Source: a virus. Taken from it: a DNA stretch of 26,212 nt. Shown piece after piece: positions 1 to 5,347 of the stretch. The first letter of the stretch is position 1. Every line of letters starts with the position of its first letter. Where the stretch lies: the IMG/VR virus record IMGVR_UViG_3300005935_000111, positions 1 through 26,212 of that record; one strand, given 5' to 3'. The position numbers and the translations under genes are program-made. The notes beneath the pieces were generated by a model. That model saw only the letters and a program-made list of their open reading frames with translations, was not told the origin of the DNA and did not search any database.

Positions 1-138
1 CCCGTCTATTCGGACGACATATTTTGTCTTGTCGTTCATTACTCCCTCTTTGCCACTTTTGCCGTTGTGTTTCCATTTTTTATAAGTGTTTGTTAAATAC
101 TCCGCCCCGCCGTCAGTTTTGTGGTGATATAGTTTCAT
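1..138 (-). CDS. Small hypothetical phage protein (C-terminus beyond window)
   Basis: An open leftward frame runs from an ATG at 138 to the window edge, giving at least 46 residues that begin MKLYHHKTDGG and end VVRIDG at the edge. It is Lys/Tyr/Gly-rich with no recognisable domain. It lies just downstream of the repeated hairpin at 147-199 and is the last visible gene of the leftward series. The start context is A/T-rich without a Shine-Dalgarno sequence, as for its neighbours. Function unknown; the reading frame is short, so the call rests on position and start context. Confidence 0.5.
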   Translation of the reverse strand, partial: MKLYHHKTDGGAEYLTNTYKKWKHNGKSGKEGVMNDKTKYVVRIDG

Positions 139-146
139 AATGGTTA

Positions 147-199
147 TTATTTATTAGCTTAACCGCAGTTATAAGAAAAGCGGTCAAGTCAATAAATAA
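147..199 (-). repeat. Intergenic hairpin repeat, copy 1
   Basis: Near-identical to 377-430. The outer arms TTATTTATT/AATAAATAA and the inner arms CTTGACCGC/GCGGTTAAG (minus-strand reading) make a roughly 20-bp hairpin with a 13-nt loop (TTTTCTTATAACT). Read as minus-strand RNA it has one A-C mismatch and two G-U pairs. Read on the plus strand it has two A-C mismatches, so it folds better in the direction the flanking genes are transcribed. It lies exactly between the stop of the 200-367 gene and the start of the 1-138 gene. It could be a processing site, a weak terminator or a promoter-bearing repeat. Confidence 0.75.
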
Positions 200-367
200 T
201 TATTCAGTTTCAATATAAGAGTTATAACAGTCAATTCTATTTACTATTTTTGTTTCGTCCATATCCTCTCCGCTTTTTATTGTCGCTTCAAACATTTTAT
301 AAATCCAATTACTTAATGGCGTTGACATTTTGCCATAATCGTTATGTTCAAAATATACAATATCCAT
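200..367 (-). CDS. Small hypothetical protein, 55 aa
   Basis: An ATG at 367 opens a 55-residue frame (MDIVYFEHNDYGKMST... ending YIETE) with a TAA stop at 200-202. It is acidic and has no recognised motif. It is flanked on both sides by the repeated hairpins (147-199 and 377-430), and its start lies 10 nt from the second one. Compact spacing and the shared start context support a real gene. Function unknown. Confidence 0.55.
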   Translation of the reverse strand: MDIVYFEHNDYGKMSTPLSNWIYKMFEATIKSGEDMDETKIVNRIDCYNSYIETE

Positions 368-376
368 TTTATTGTA

Positions 377-430
377 TTATTTATTAGCTTAACCGCAATT
401 TATAAGAAAAGCGGTCAAGTCAATAAATAA
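377..430 (-). repeat. Intergenic hairpin repeat, copy 2
   Basis: Second copy of the hairpin at 147-199. The two arms are identical and the loop differs (TTTTCTTATAAATT, one base longer). It lies between the stop of the 443-634 gene and the start of the 200-367 gene. Conservation of the arms with divergence limited to the loop suggests that the fold is what is kept. Confidence 0.75.
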
Positions 431-442
431 AATTATCAAGTA

Positions 443-634
443 TTAGTTATTAGTGTTTTTTTTAATAATTGCTTTTCTAAACTTATCAGCGTAAAAGTTT
501 TGATTGTCTGTTTCAAAATATTTGATAAGTTTATTAGTGATATTAGTAATAGCGTCAACCTGTTCAGGCGTGGCCTCTTGGAGCTGTTCGCCTAAAATGT
601 TGGCTATTGCTTCGTAGTGTTGGCGTGAGAACAT
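443..634 (-). CDS. Small hypothetical phage protein, 63 aa
   Basis: A 63-aa leftward frame beginning MFSRQHYEAIANILGEQLQE. The opening resembles small phage accessory proteins starting M-F-[ST]-R-x-H-Y-x-A-I-A, but I know of no assigned function. The protein is predicted to be mostly helical, with a Lys-rich C-terminus. The start is preceded by CATATAAAACT, shared with the upstream gene starting at 823, and there is no Shine-Dalgarno sequence. Confidence 0.65.
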   Translation of the reverse strand: MFSRQHYEAIANILGEQLQEATPEQVDAITNITNKLIKYFETDNQNFYADKFRKAIIKKNTNN

Positions 635-652
635 AGTTTTATATGTTATTTA

Positions 653-823
653 TTAAATTGTAAGATTTTTTTTGAGCCATTTTTCAGTTGATAATGGAGA
701 ATATTTTAGCGGGTCTTTGCCATTTTTAAAACATTTCCAACAGATAATAGCTAATGGTGATTTTTCTTTTCCGCAGAGAATACAATTTTTTGTATGTCTT
801 GCTTTTTGTTCTATTGTTGACAT
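653..823 (-). CDS. Small zinc-ribbon protein, 56 aa
   Basis: I place the start at the ATG at 823 (MSTIEQKARHTKNCILCGKE...). The frame extends up to an ATG at 880, but that longer version would translate a repeat also found upstream of another gene (1261-1286). The 823 ATG also has the same CATAAAACT-ATG leader as the next gene. Two CxxC knuckles (CILC at about residues 14-17 and CWKC at about 28-31) suggest a zinc ribbon. The rest is basic. It is probably a small nucleic-acid- or protein-binding accessory factor; the exact role is unknown. Confidence 0.6.
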   Translation of the reverse strand: MSTIEQKARHTKNCILCGKEKSPLAIICWKCFKNGKDPLKYSPLSTEKWLKKNLTI

Positions 824-846
824 AGTTTTATGATTATTATTGAAAG

Positions 847-872
847 GGGCGGAGTTCCCGTCCTTTGATAAT
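847..872 (-). repeat. Upstream element GGGCGGAGTT..., copy 1
   Basis: A 26-bp element differing by one base from 1261-1286. On the minus strand it can form a hairpin, GGACGG-GAACT-CCGCCC, with one A-C mismatch. Both copies lie upstream of leftward genes (starts at 823 and 1212), so a regulatory or RNA role is likely. This copy would be read as protein only if the 880 start of the neighbouring gene were used. Confidence 0.65.
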
Positions 873-894
873 TTATCCATTTTAATTAATTAAA

Positions 895-1212
895 TTAGTT
901 AATGATAATCGGAGTTGATTTTATTTCATAAACAGTTATCCAGTCCTGTTGATACCAGTTTTCAACGGGAGCGTGTGAATAATCAGAGTTTTTGAAGCAA
1001 TAGATAAAGCCAATGTGTTGCGAGTGATTGTCTTTGTCGTCAATGTAGATTTTTGCTTTTTTACATTGATTATAGTTTTCTTTTAAAAACTCCTTAACTT
1101 CTTTGATAGTTTTAAAAGTTTTTGTGTTTTTATCAAATGTTTGATATTTTTCTTTTTTGTTGTTTATGGCCTTGCTTGTCTTTATGATAAGCACTTCATA
1201 ATATTTTTTCAT
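895..1212 (-). CDS. Hypothetical protein, 105 aa
   Basis: A leftward frame beginning MKKYYEVLIIKTSKA and ending YEIKSTPIIIN. It is Lys-rich with alternating predicted strands and a helix (about residues 35-50). It has a Tyr/Trp-rich C-terminal half and no recognised domain. It is the second gene transcribed in the leftward block. A TTGACA hexamer lies upstream at about 1241-1246 (minus), although a well-spaced -10 is not obvious. Function unknown. Confidence 0.65.
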   Translation of the reverse strand: MKKYYEVLIIKTSKAINNKKEKYQTFDKNTKTFKTIKEVKEFLKENYNQCKKAKIYIDDKDNHSQHIGFIYCFKNSDYSHAPVENWYQQDWITVYEIKSTPIIIN

Positions 1213-1260
1213 AAAAGGTATGTTTTATAAAATGAATAAATTGTCAAAAAGCAGAAAAAT

Positions 1261-1286
1261 GGGCGGAGTTTCCGTCCTTTGATAAT
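1261..1286 (-). repeat. Upstream element GGGCGGAGTT..., copy 2
   Basis: Matches 847-872 at 25 of 26 positions and lies between the 1312-1479 gene and the start of the 895-1212 gene. A flanking stretch just inside it, containing TTGACAAT next to CTGC and a T-run, recurs in degenerate form at about 1508-1540 upstream of the 1312-1479 gene. This suggests a shared leftward regulatory cassette. Confidence 0.65.
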
Positions 1287-1311
1287 CCAGCCACCTGTGT
1301 TATTAGAGTGT

Positions 1312-1479
1312 TTAATTATGTTGTAATTCTCTTTTAATTATCCACCAGTAAGGAGTATTAAAATAATCAGCTATATCTTGATATTGTTCGTCTGATAATT
1401 TTTTTGGGTTATAATTTAATTTTATATGATTTTTAGCTTTTTCTATATTTTTTGTGATAGTATTCGGTAGATTATTCAT
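1312..1479 (-). CDS. Small hypothetical protein, 55 aa
   Basis: An ATG at 1479 opens a 55-residue frame (MNNLPNTITKNIEKAKNHIK... ending IKRELQHN) with a TAA stop at 1312-1314. It is basic with a helical N-terminal half, an acidic SDEQYQDI segment, then an aromatic YWW motif. No domain recognised. It is the first gene downstream of the leftward promoter near 1705-1733. Confidence 0.5.
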   Translation of the reverse strand: MNNLPNTITKNIEKAKNHIKLNYNPKKLSDEQYQDIADYFNTPYWWIIKRELQHN

Positions 1480-1584
1480 AATCTTTTATCTTTCTAAAAA
1501 GTGGTTGGATTGTCAAAGGGCAGAAAAACAGAGTTTCAGAGTTAAAAAGCATTTATCAATTCATTATATAATACGGCGGGAGCG

Positions 1585-1634
1585 GACAAGCCACAAAATA
1601 AACGGGGTTAAATCGTGTTATTTTGTGGCTTGTC
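1585..1634 (-). promoter_or_regulatory. 17-bp perfect inverted repeat in leftward leader
   Basis: The arms GACAAGCCACAAAATAA (1585-1601) and TTATTTTGTGGCTTGTC (1618-1634) are perfect complements around a 16-nt loop. The structure lies in the leader of the leftward transcript. No U-tract follows it in the leftward direction, so it is not a standard terminator. Part of its downstream arm (minus-strand TTGTCCGC) can pair instead with GCGGACAA at 1655-1662, giving mutually exclusive folds. A 7-codon minus-strand frame at 1618-1641 (MTRQATK, stop) overlaps one arm. Attenuation is an inference. Confidence 0.6.
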
Positions 1635-1704
1635 TTGTCATTTTAATTAAGCCATTGTCCGCTTGTCTGTTGGTTTATCGGTTCTTGGCTTGATTACTGC
1701 TTTC

Positions 1705-1733
1705 ATTATATCAAAAAAGAAGCTATAAGTCAA
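1705..1733 (-). promoter_or_regulatory. Leftward sigma-70-type promoter
   Basis: On the minus strand: -35 TTGACT (1728-1733), 17-nt spacer, -10 TATAAT (1705-1710), with TGA forming an extended -10. Transcription would start near 1698 and run through the inverted repeat into the small leftward genes. It is the best match to consensus on this strand in the window. Confidence 0.7.
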
Positions 1734-1734
1734 T

Positions 1735-1937
1735 AGTGTAACGGGGGATAACTTATGAATAAATCAATAAAATAGCTAAAATTAGCTAAAAGTAATTAAA
1801 TTAAATCTAAAATTAAGATATAAGAGTTTTTGATTATTGAGTTGATAGTTTATACCCTTTCGTCAATAGAATTGTTTATATCGCAATTCTGGGCGTTGCT
1901 TTTTAGCTAAAATTAAAACTTATGTTATAATTTTAAT
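1735..1937. other. AT-rich intergenic region with GCTAAAA repeats
   Basis: No gene seen. It contains GGGGGATAA (1744-1752; the complement TTATCCCCC is a partial DnaA-box match) and AGCTAAAA-type repeats near 1769-1790 and 1903-1912. Related copies occur near 2293-2312. The rest is A/T-rich without coding potential. It might be a replication or transcription control region between the divergent gene blocks, but nothing here proves an origin. Confidence 0.35.
1923..1931 (+). promoter_or_regulatory. Extended -10 promoter TGTTATAAT for HNH remnant
   Basis: The sequence CTTATGTTATAATTTTAAT matches two other sites in the window (6497-6505 and 14191-14199). No good -35 is seen. The predicted transcription start coincides with the ATG at 1938, which would make the downstream frame leaderless. 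Confidence 0.5.
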
Positions 1938-2212
1938 ATGATATACAATAAGGGACAATTTTTTATATGGTCAAATTCAGAAGAGTTTAAGAGTAAAGAG
2001 TATTAAGAGAAGAGATAAAGAGTAAAAGAGTTGATTTTATTGCTTGTTATCATTATACTTGCCAGAGATGTTATCGTGTTTTTGACTTATCAAAATTAAG
2101 AATACATCATATAAATAAATTAAAAAATGGTAATAATTCAAATAATTTAATGGTGGTCTGTAATGTTTGTCATAGATTTTTACATCAAGATATAAATATA
2201 AGATTATTTTAA
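1938..2212 (+). pseudogene. Frameshifted HNH endonuclease remnant
   Basis: The frame from ATG 1938 reads MIYNKGQFFIWSNSEEFKSK and stops at 2004-2006. From about 2003, in another frame, the sequence reads a clear HNH core up to the TAA at 2210-2212: CYHYTCQRC, then LRIHHINKLKNG, NNLMVVC and NVCHRFLH. The pattern CxxC...HHIN...N...CxxCH is that of zinc-finger HNH nucleases of mobile endonuclease genes. A net one-base shift near 2000-2030 joins the two parts. It is most simply a decayed homing endonuclease; programmed frameshifting or a sequencing error are alternatives. Only about 90 codons remain. Confidence 0.7.
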
Positions 2213-2224
2213 TTGTATATACAA
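2213..2224. promoter_or_regulatory. 12-bp palindrome TTGTATATACAA
   Basis: A perfect palindrome just after the HNH remnant and upstream of the next rightward promoter region. Its size and symmetry fit a dimeric repressor operator, but no second copy was seen, so it may be fortuitous in AT-rich DNA. Confidence 0.25.
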
Positions 2225-2567
2225 GGCAGGTTATTAGTCATATACTCTTATAATATACATTAAGAGATGCTATTTTATTGTATAAGATGAATAATGGCTA
2301 AAATAAGCTAAAACATAGCAGGGGACGGCGGGGGTATGGAATGGCAAGGGGGGGAGTGGTTCGTTTTGGGTGGTAAGAAATCGTGTATAATACTATATAT
2401 GAACCTCATCCGCGTATTTTACTCCACTACCCCTCCTTCTACCCTCCTTCTATCTTCTTTCTACCCCTCCTTCTATCCCCTCTATCCCCTTCCTTAAACC
2501 AGTAAGTGGTAAGTGTAATAGGAATCCCATATTCCAAAAAATAAAATTTTAAAATTTTGGGGGGGGG
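2225..2567. other. Non-coding region with G-rich and pyrimidine tracts
   Basis: No gene seen. A G-rich stretch (about 2322-2363, with runs of 4, 5 and 7 G) is followed by a pyrimidine tract (about 2406-2495) of imperfect CTACCCCTCCTTCTA repeats. A run of nine G (2559-2567) directly abuts the -35 of the next promoter. Such tracts can form quadruplex or triplex structures and are prone to slippage. The 32-codon frame within the pyrimidine tract is low-complexity and not credited. Confidence 0.5.
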
Positions 2568-2597
2568 TTGACAAGTTAAATAACTATAGGATATAAT
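2568..2597 (+). promoter_or_regulatory. Consensus sigma-70 promoter
   Basis: -35 TTGACA (2568-2573), 18-nt spacer, -10 TATAAT (2592-2597). Both hexamers are perfect consensus. The predicted start near 2604 is followed at once by a hairpin, GTTCT-TTAT-AGAAC (2608-2621), which may protect the 5' end. This is the best rightward promoter in the window, driving 2649-2978 and possibly more. Confidence 0.8.
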
Positions 2598-2632
2598 GTT
2601 TATAGTAGTTCTTTATAGAACAGTGTCAAGTT

Positions 2633-2638
2633 AAGGAG
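2633..2638 (+). promoter_or_regulatory. Shine-Dalgarno AAGGAG, rare in this window
   Basis: AAGGAG lies 10 nt before the ATG at 2649. Nearly all other genes here lack such a site (a partial AAGGA precedes 5598), so this gene is probably translated by a different, more efficient route. Confidence 0.65.
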
Positions 2639-2648
2639 AAGTTAAGTT

Positions 2649-2978
2649 ATGTCAAAGTTAAGTCCATTTATCGTTTTAAAACGAAAAATTGTAGAAATTC
2701 AATATGATATACAAAGATATTATATTGGTAAAGTATTAACGATTATAGATGCCTCTATTGCTGATAAAGAACAAAGGAAAGGTATCAAAGATTTAATACA
2801 CGAAGCATTTAGTGCCAAACATTATTATAATTATAGTTTATGGGATATGATAATGCAGTTTGGTAAAGATTATTGTCCAGATGTAGATTGTAAAAGAGAA
2901 ATCTTTTTTGGAAATCCAAAGGGAGATATAGTAGAACAAACACCAACACCACCAGATTATTTTAAGGATTGCGAATAA
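2649..2978 (+). CDS. Hypothetical protein, 109 aa
   Basis: A rightward gene with its own consensus promoter and a proper Shine-Dalgarno sequence, so it is probably well expressed early. The protein begins MSKLSPFIVLKRKIVEIQYD. It has two predicted helices in the first 60 residues, a Tyr-rich middle (KHYYNYSLWDM) and two nearby cysteines (CPDVDC) before an acidic/Pro tail. I do not recognise the family. The position behind a strong promoter at the start of the rightward arm suggests an early regulatory or host-takeover role, which is inference. Confidence 0.7.
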   Translation: MSKLSPFIVLKRKIVEIQYDIQRYYIGKVLTIIDASIADKEQRKGIKDLIHEAFSAKHYYNYSLWDMIMQFGKDYCPDVDCKREIFFGNPKGDIVEQTPTPPDYFKDCE

Positions 2979-3023
2979 ATAATTAATTATTTGACGCTGT
3001 TTTATAGAGAATTATTTAGATTA

Positions 3024-3306
3024 TATAGTTCATTAAAATGTTAGGAGATATGACTAAACAACCCTTAGTAACTTCCTTGAGGGAGCGAAAAGCAATCGTT
3101 GGTTATGCGATAAGGTGCGTGCAAAAGTAAAACTATGGGGATAACCCATAGCGGTGATGGACAAATGTCTGAACCACTGTCAGCATGGCACGAGTAGGTG
3201 CATGACATTAAGATTACTTTAATTATATGCCAGTAGTAACCCACCGAAAGTTGTAGGTTAGCCTTTAGCGAGTGAATCCTACCTCCTAATATTTTAGTGA
3301 ATTATG
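3024..3306 (+). ncRNA. Large structured RNA candidate, 24-bp closing helix
   Basis: Positions 3024-3047 pair with 3283-3306 over 24 consecutive base pairs (mostly Watson-Crick, a few G-U). Inside are several helices: 3062-3067/3078-3083 (CCCTTA/TGAGGG); 3095-3098/3108-3111; 3133-3139/3145-3151 (CTATGGG/CCCATAG, loop GATAA); 3152-3156/3175-3179; 3184-3191/3198-3204 (bulged, loop GAGTAG); and GTAGG/CCTAC near 3253-3282. The stretch is less AT-rich than its surroundings and has no open frame. A weak promoter (TTGACG 2991-2996, TATTTA 3013-3018) would start transcription near 3025, at the helix edge. I could not match it to a group I/II intron, tmRNA or RNase P core. Confidence 0.7.
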
Positions 3307-3318
3307 ATAGAGTGAAAT

Positions 3319-3528
3319 ATGATAGAAGGCAATTATAAGTTTAAAATTTGGAAAAAAGCTGACATATATTTTGCCAAATGTTTTAAGGATGAAAAAAAAT
3401 TAGGGATAACTGATGGAGAAACAGAAGAAGAAATCTTTGAGATGATAGCTGATTTCTATATGTCAGTTGATGATGTAAAAGTATCTGGCTGGAGCAAATT
3501 CTGGCATCGTATTCTTAAATTATCTTGA
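3319..3528 (+). CDS. HicB-like small protein, 69 aa
   Basis: The frame starts MIEGNYKFKIWKKADIYFAK and contains GITDGETEEEIFEMIADFY. This is the strand-strand-helix pattern of the partial RNase H-like fold in HicB antitoxins and their relatives (Y-F/V-A, then G-x-T-E-E-E-x-x-x-M/N-I). HicB proteins bind and neutralise HicA mRNA interferases, but no HicA-like gene is adjacent and there is no C-terminal DNA-binding domain. It is therefore an orphan HicB-fold protein and could act as an antitoxin against a host system. It lies 12 nt after the large structured RNA. It ends with one of the few TGA stops here. Confidence 0.6.
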   Translation: MIEGNYKFKIWKKADIYFAKCFKDEKKLGITDGETEEEIFEMIADFYMSVDDVKVSGWSKFWHRILKLS

Positions 3529-3540
3529 AATTAAAATTAT

Positions 3541-4164
3541 ATGGGAAGATTAATAGGATTTAAAGTTTCAGAAGAAACTAAAATAAAAATAAGTAATTCA
3601 CATAAAGGTAAAAAACAATCAGAAGAACATAAAAGAAAAATTGCTCAAGCTAATAAAGGACAAAAAAGAAGTGAAGAAACGAGACAGAAAATGAGTAAAA
3701 TTGCTAAAAATAAAGGATTTGGTAAATGGGGTAAAAATAAAATAGTATCAGAAAAAACTAAACAAAAATTAAGAAAAGCAAGAAAAGGACAAAAACCTAC
3801 TTTAGGGTTTAAACATTCAGAAGAAACAAAAAGAAAAATAAGTAAAACACAAATGGGAGAAAAAAGTCATTTTTGGCAAGGTGGAATTACTTTAGAAAAT
3901 AAAATAATAAGAGGAAATATTGAATTTAGATTATGGAGAGAATCTGTATTTGCTCGTGATAATTGGGCTTGTCAAAAATGTAAAGTTAAAGGCGGTAAAT
4001 TACATCCTCATCATATTAAAAATTTTGCTCAATTTGAAGAATTAAGATTTGCTATAGATAACGGAATTACACTTTGTGAAAAATGTCATATGGAATTCCA
4101 TAAAATATATGGTCGTAAAGATAATAATATAGAACAGTTAGTTTCTTCTGGCATAAAGTATTAA
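3541..4164 (+). CDS. NUMOD3-HNH homing endonuclease, 207 aa
   Basis: The N-terminal half (about residues 9-110) is a series of NUMOD3-type repeats (SEETKxKIS...GKK, SEEHKRKIA...GQK, SEETKRKIS), known DNA-binding modules of phage homing endonucleases. The C-terminal half is an HNH nuclease: CQKC near residues 144-147, HPHHIKNF near 155-162, and LCEKCHMEFHK near 178-188. Such enzymes cut a recipient allele so that the element is copied into it. It starts at the ATG 12 nt after the HicB-like gene. No intron boundaries are evident, so it appears free-standing. AT-rich codon use suggests a selfish insertion. Confidence 0.9.
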   Translation: MGRLIGFKVSEETKIKISNSHKGKKQSEEHKRKIAQANKGQKRSEETRQKMSKIAKNKGFGKWGKNKIVSEKTKQKLRKARKGQKPTLGFKHSEETKRKISKTQMGEKSHFWQGGITLENKIIRGNIEFRLWRESVFARDNWACQKCKVKGGKLHPHHIKNFAQFEELRFAIDNGITLCEKCHMEFHKIYGRKDNNIEQLVSSGIKY

Positions 4165-4171
4165 GATTAAA

Positions 4172-4297
4172 ATGACCAAAAAACTACAAAAACTGATGGT
4201 TAAATATGGTTTAACAGTCAAGGATTTACCTGCTTTTCCTCCTAAAGTTACTGATTTAGAAAAACTGATAAAACTTATAGGAGAAGCTAAAAGATAA
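4172..4297 (+). CDS. Small hypothetical protein, 41 aa
   Basis: An ATG at 4172 opens a 41-residue frame (MTKKLQKLMVKYGLTVKDLP... ending IGEAKR, TAA 4295-4297). It is basic, with two predicted helices around a Pro-rich turn (LPAFPP). It starts 7 nt after the NUMOD3-HNH stop and runs into the structured RNA beginning at 4296. No family recognised. Its C-terminus overlaps the RNA's closing helix by two bases. Confidence 0.45.
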   Translation: MTKKLQKLMVKYGLTVKDLPAFPPKVTDLEKLIKLIGEAKR

Positions 4298-4422
4298 TTG
4301 GTTATTAACAGTTGGTTTTCTGAAACCAAACAGATTTCCAAATAAAAATTGGTAGAGGATAGTATCAGAAGCGACCGTTAGGACGCAGCTCAGTATTATC
4401 CTCCAGCTGTTAATACCTAATT
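4296..4422 (+). ncRNA. Structured RNA candidate before second NUMOD3-HNH gene
   Basis: A long bulged closing helix pairs TTAACAGTTGG (4305-4315) with CCAGCTGTTAA (4403-4413). It extends outward through TA/TA, GG/CC and AATT/AATT to 4296 and 4422, with single-base bulges at 4302 and 4418. Inside, GAGGATAGTA (4355-4364) pairs with TATTATCCTC (4394-4403) and encloses a hairpin, GCG-A-CC-GTTA-GG-A-CGC (4371-4386). There is no open frame. It lies directly upstream of a NUMOD3-HNH gene. Not recognised as a known class. Confidence 0.6.
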
Positions 4423-4449
4423 GGAAATTAGTTATTAAACTATAATTTT

Positions 4450-4935
4450 ATGAAACCAGGACCAAAACCAGGATTTATAATGTCAGAGGAACATAAACGA
4501 AAAATAAGCATAACTAAAAGTGGTGTGCCAGTTTCTGACGCACATAAAGAGAAATTAAGAATAGCAGCCACTGGTCAAATATTTACTGAAGAGCGTAAAA
4601 GAAATATATCAAACAGTAGGGTTGGAGCAGATAATCCAATGTGGAAAGGTGGTAGAATCATTAAAAGAGGTGGATATATTTACATCAATATTGGAAAGAA
4701 TAAAATGATTATGGAACATAGATTTGTTGTTGAAAAGATATTTGGTAGAAAACTAAAGAAAACTGAGATTATACATCACATTAATGGAATTACAAATGAT
4801 AATAGAGAGTGTAATCTGTATTATTTTAGACTTAATTGTGCTCATTTAAGGTTTCATAGATATTGTAAAAAAATTGGTATTAATTTTAGAAAATTATTAG
4901 AGAGTAATTTAAAAATATATACCTTTAGCAACTAA
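4450..4935 (+). CDS. Second NUMOD3-HNH endonuclease, 161 aa
   Basis: NUMOD3 repeats (MSEEHKRKIS, VSDAHKEKLR, TEERKRNIS) occupy about residues 11-58. A GADNPMWKGG linker then leads to an HNH_3-type core: MEHRFVVEKIFGR near 91-103, HHINGITNDNRECNL near 109-123, and a terminal RFHRYCK. The core lacks the zinc knuckles of the 3541-4164 enzyme, so the two are different HNH subtypes sharing NUMOD3 modules. It is probably a free-standing homing endonuclease. A structured RNA lies on each side (4296-4422 and 4936-5012). Confidence 0.88.
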   Translation: MKPGPKPGFIMSEEHKRKISITKSGVPVSDAHKEKLRIAATGQIFTEERKRNISNSRVGADNPMWKGGRIIKRGGYIYINIGKNKMIMEHRFVVEKIFGRKLKKTEIIHHINGITNDNRECNLYYFRLNCAHLRFHRYCKKIGINFRKLLESNLKIYTFSN

Positions 4936-5012
4936 TTAATTCTTTAGTTCCTCGCAAGAGGATGTCCATTGTATAATTGTTCCCAACTTCGTGTTGGGGA
5001 CTGAAGAATTAA
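4936..5012 (+). ncRNA. Compact three-way-junction RNA before HU-like gene
   Basis: A 13-bp closing helix, TTAATTCTTTAGT (4936-4948) with ACTGAAGAATTAA (5000-5012), encloses two hairpins. The first is TCCTC-GCAA-GAGGA (4949-4962), a GNRA tetraloop. The second is TTCCCAAC with GTTGGGG (4980-4999), loop TTCGT. The element begins one base after the endonuclease stop and ends one base before the ATG at 5014, so it forms the whole intergenic leader. It could control translation of the HU-like protein or be part of the mobile unit carrying the endonuclease. Confidence 0.65.
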
Positions 5013-5013
5013 T

Positions 5014-5340
5014 ATGACAAAAAAAACTATGCCTAGAAAACTTTATAGATTAAGCCCTTCACAAAAGAATGCGTTGTTTAGTAAGATAGCGATTGAAGGC
5101 GGTATAAGCAGTTTAGAAGAGGTTCAAAAGATTTATTATGGCATGGTCAGGGTAATTGGCAGAGAACTCAAGAAACATGGCATAGTGGTTCTTCCTGATT
5201 GGGGGAGATTTAAGATACTTGAACAAAAAGAAAGGAGATATGGGCATATTGTAACTAAAGAAGTTAAGACTGCTCCTGCCTGTAAAATTGTTAAGTATGT
5301 GCCAGATCAAAAGCTTAAGGAATTTGTTAAAAATTTATAA
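5014..5340 (+). CDS. HU/IHF-like DNA-binding protein, 108 aa
   Basis: Resembles the bacterial HU/IHF fold. A helical N-terminal half (SLEEVQKIYYGMVRVIGREL, about residues 30-50) is followed by the signature turn HGIVVLPDWGRFKILEQKERR (about 55-75), matching G-x-V-x-L-P-x-x-G-x-F...R. A Val/Lys-rich arm region then leads to YVPDQKLKEFVKNL, the equivalent of the terminal F-x-P-x-x-x-L-K-x-x-V-N. These proteins bend DNA as dimers. In phages they serve replication, packaging or nucleoid organisation. The structured leader 4936-5012 directly abuts the start. Confidence 0.85.
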   Translation: MTKKTMPRKLYRLSPSQKNALFSKIAIEGGISSLEEVQKIYYGMVRVIGRELKKHGIVVLPDWGRFKILEQKERRYGHIVTKEVKTAPACKIVKYVPDQKLKEFVKNL

Positions 5341-5347
5341 ATAGTAT

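Noticed and set aside
1454-1693. Rightward 79-aa open frame in the control region
   Set aside because: It overlaps a leftward gene start, the leader hairpin and the leftward promoter spacing. Its composition is unlike the neighbouring genes and it lacks a typical start context.
2400-2498. Pro/Ser/Leu-rich 32-codon frame in the pyrimidine tract
   Set aside because: It is low-complexity DNA read as protein, with no supporting context.
3024-3306. Group I or group II intron
   Set aside because: I could not find P7/P3-type core elements or a domain V hairpin, and the flanking frames do not join into one protein.
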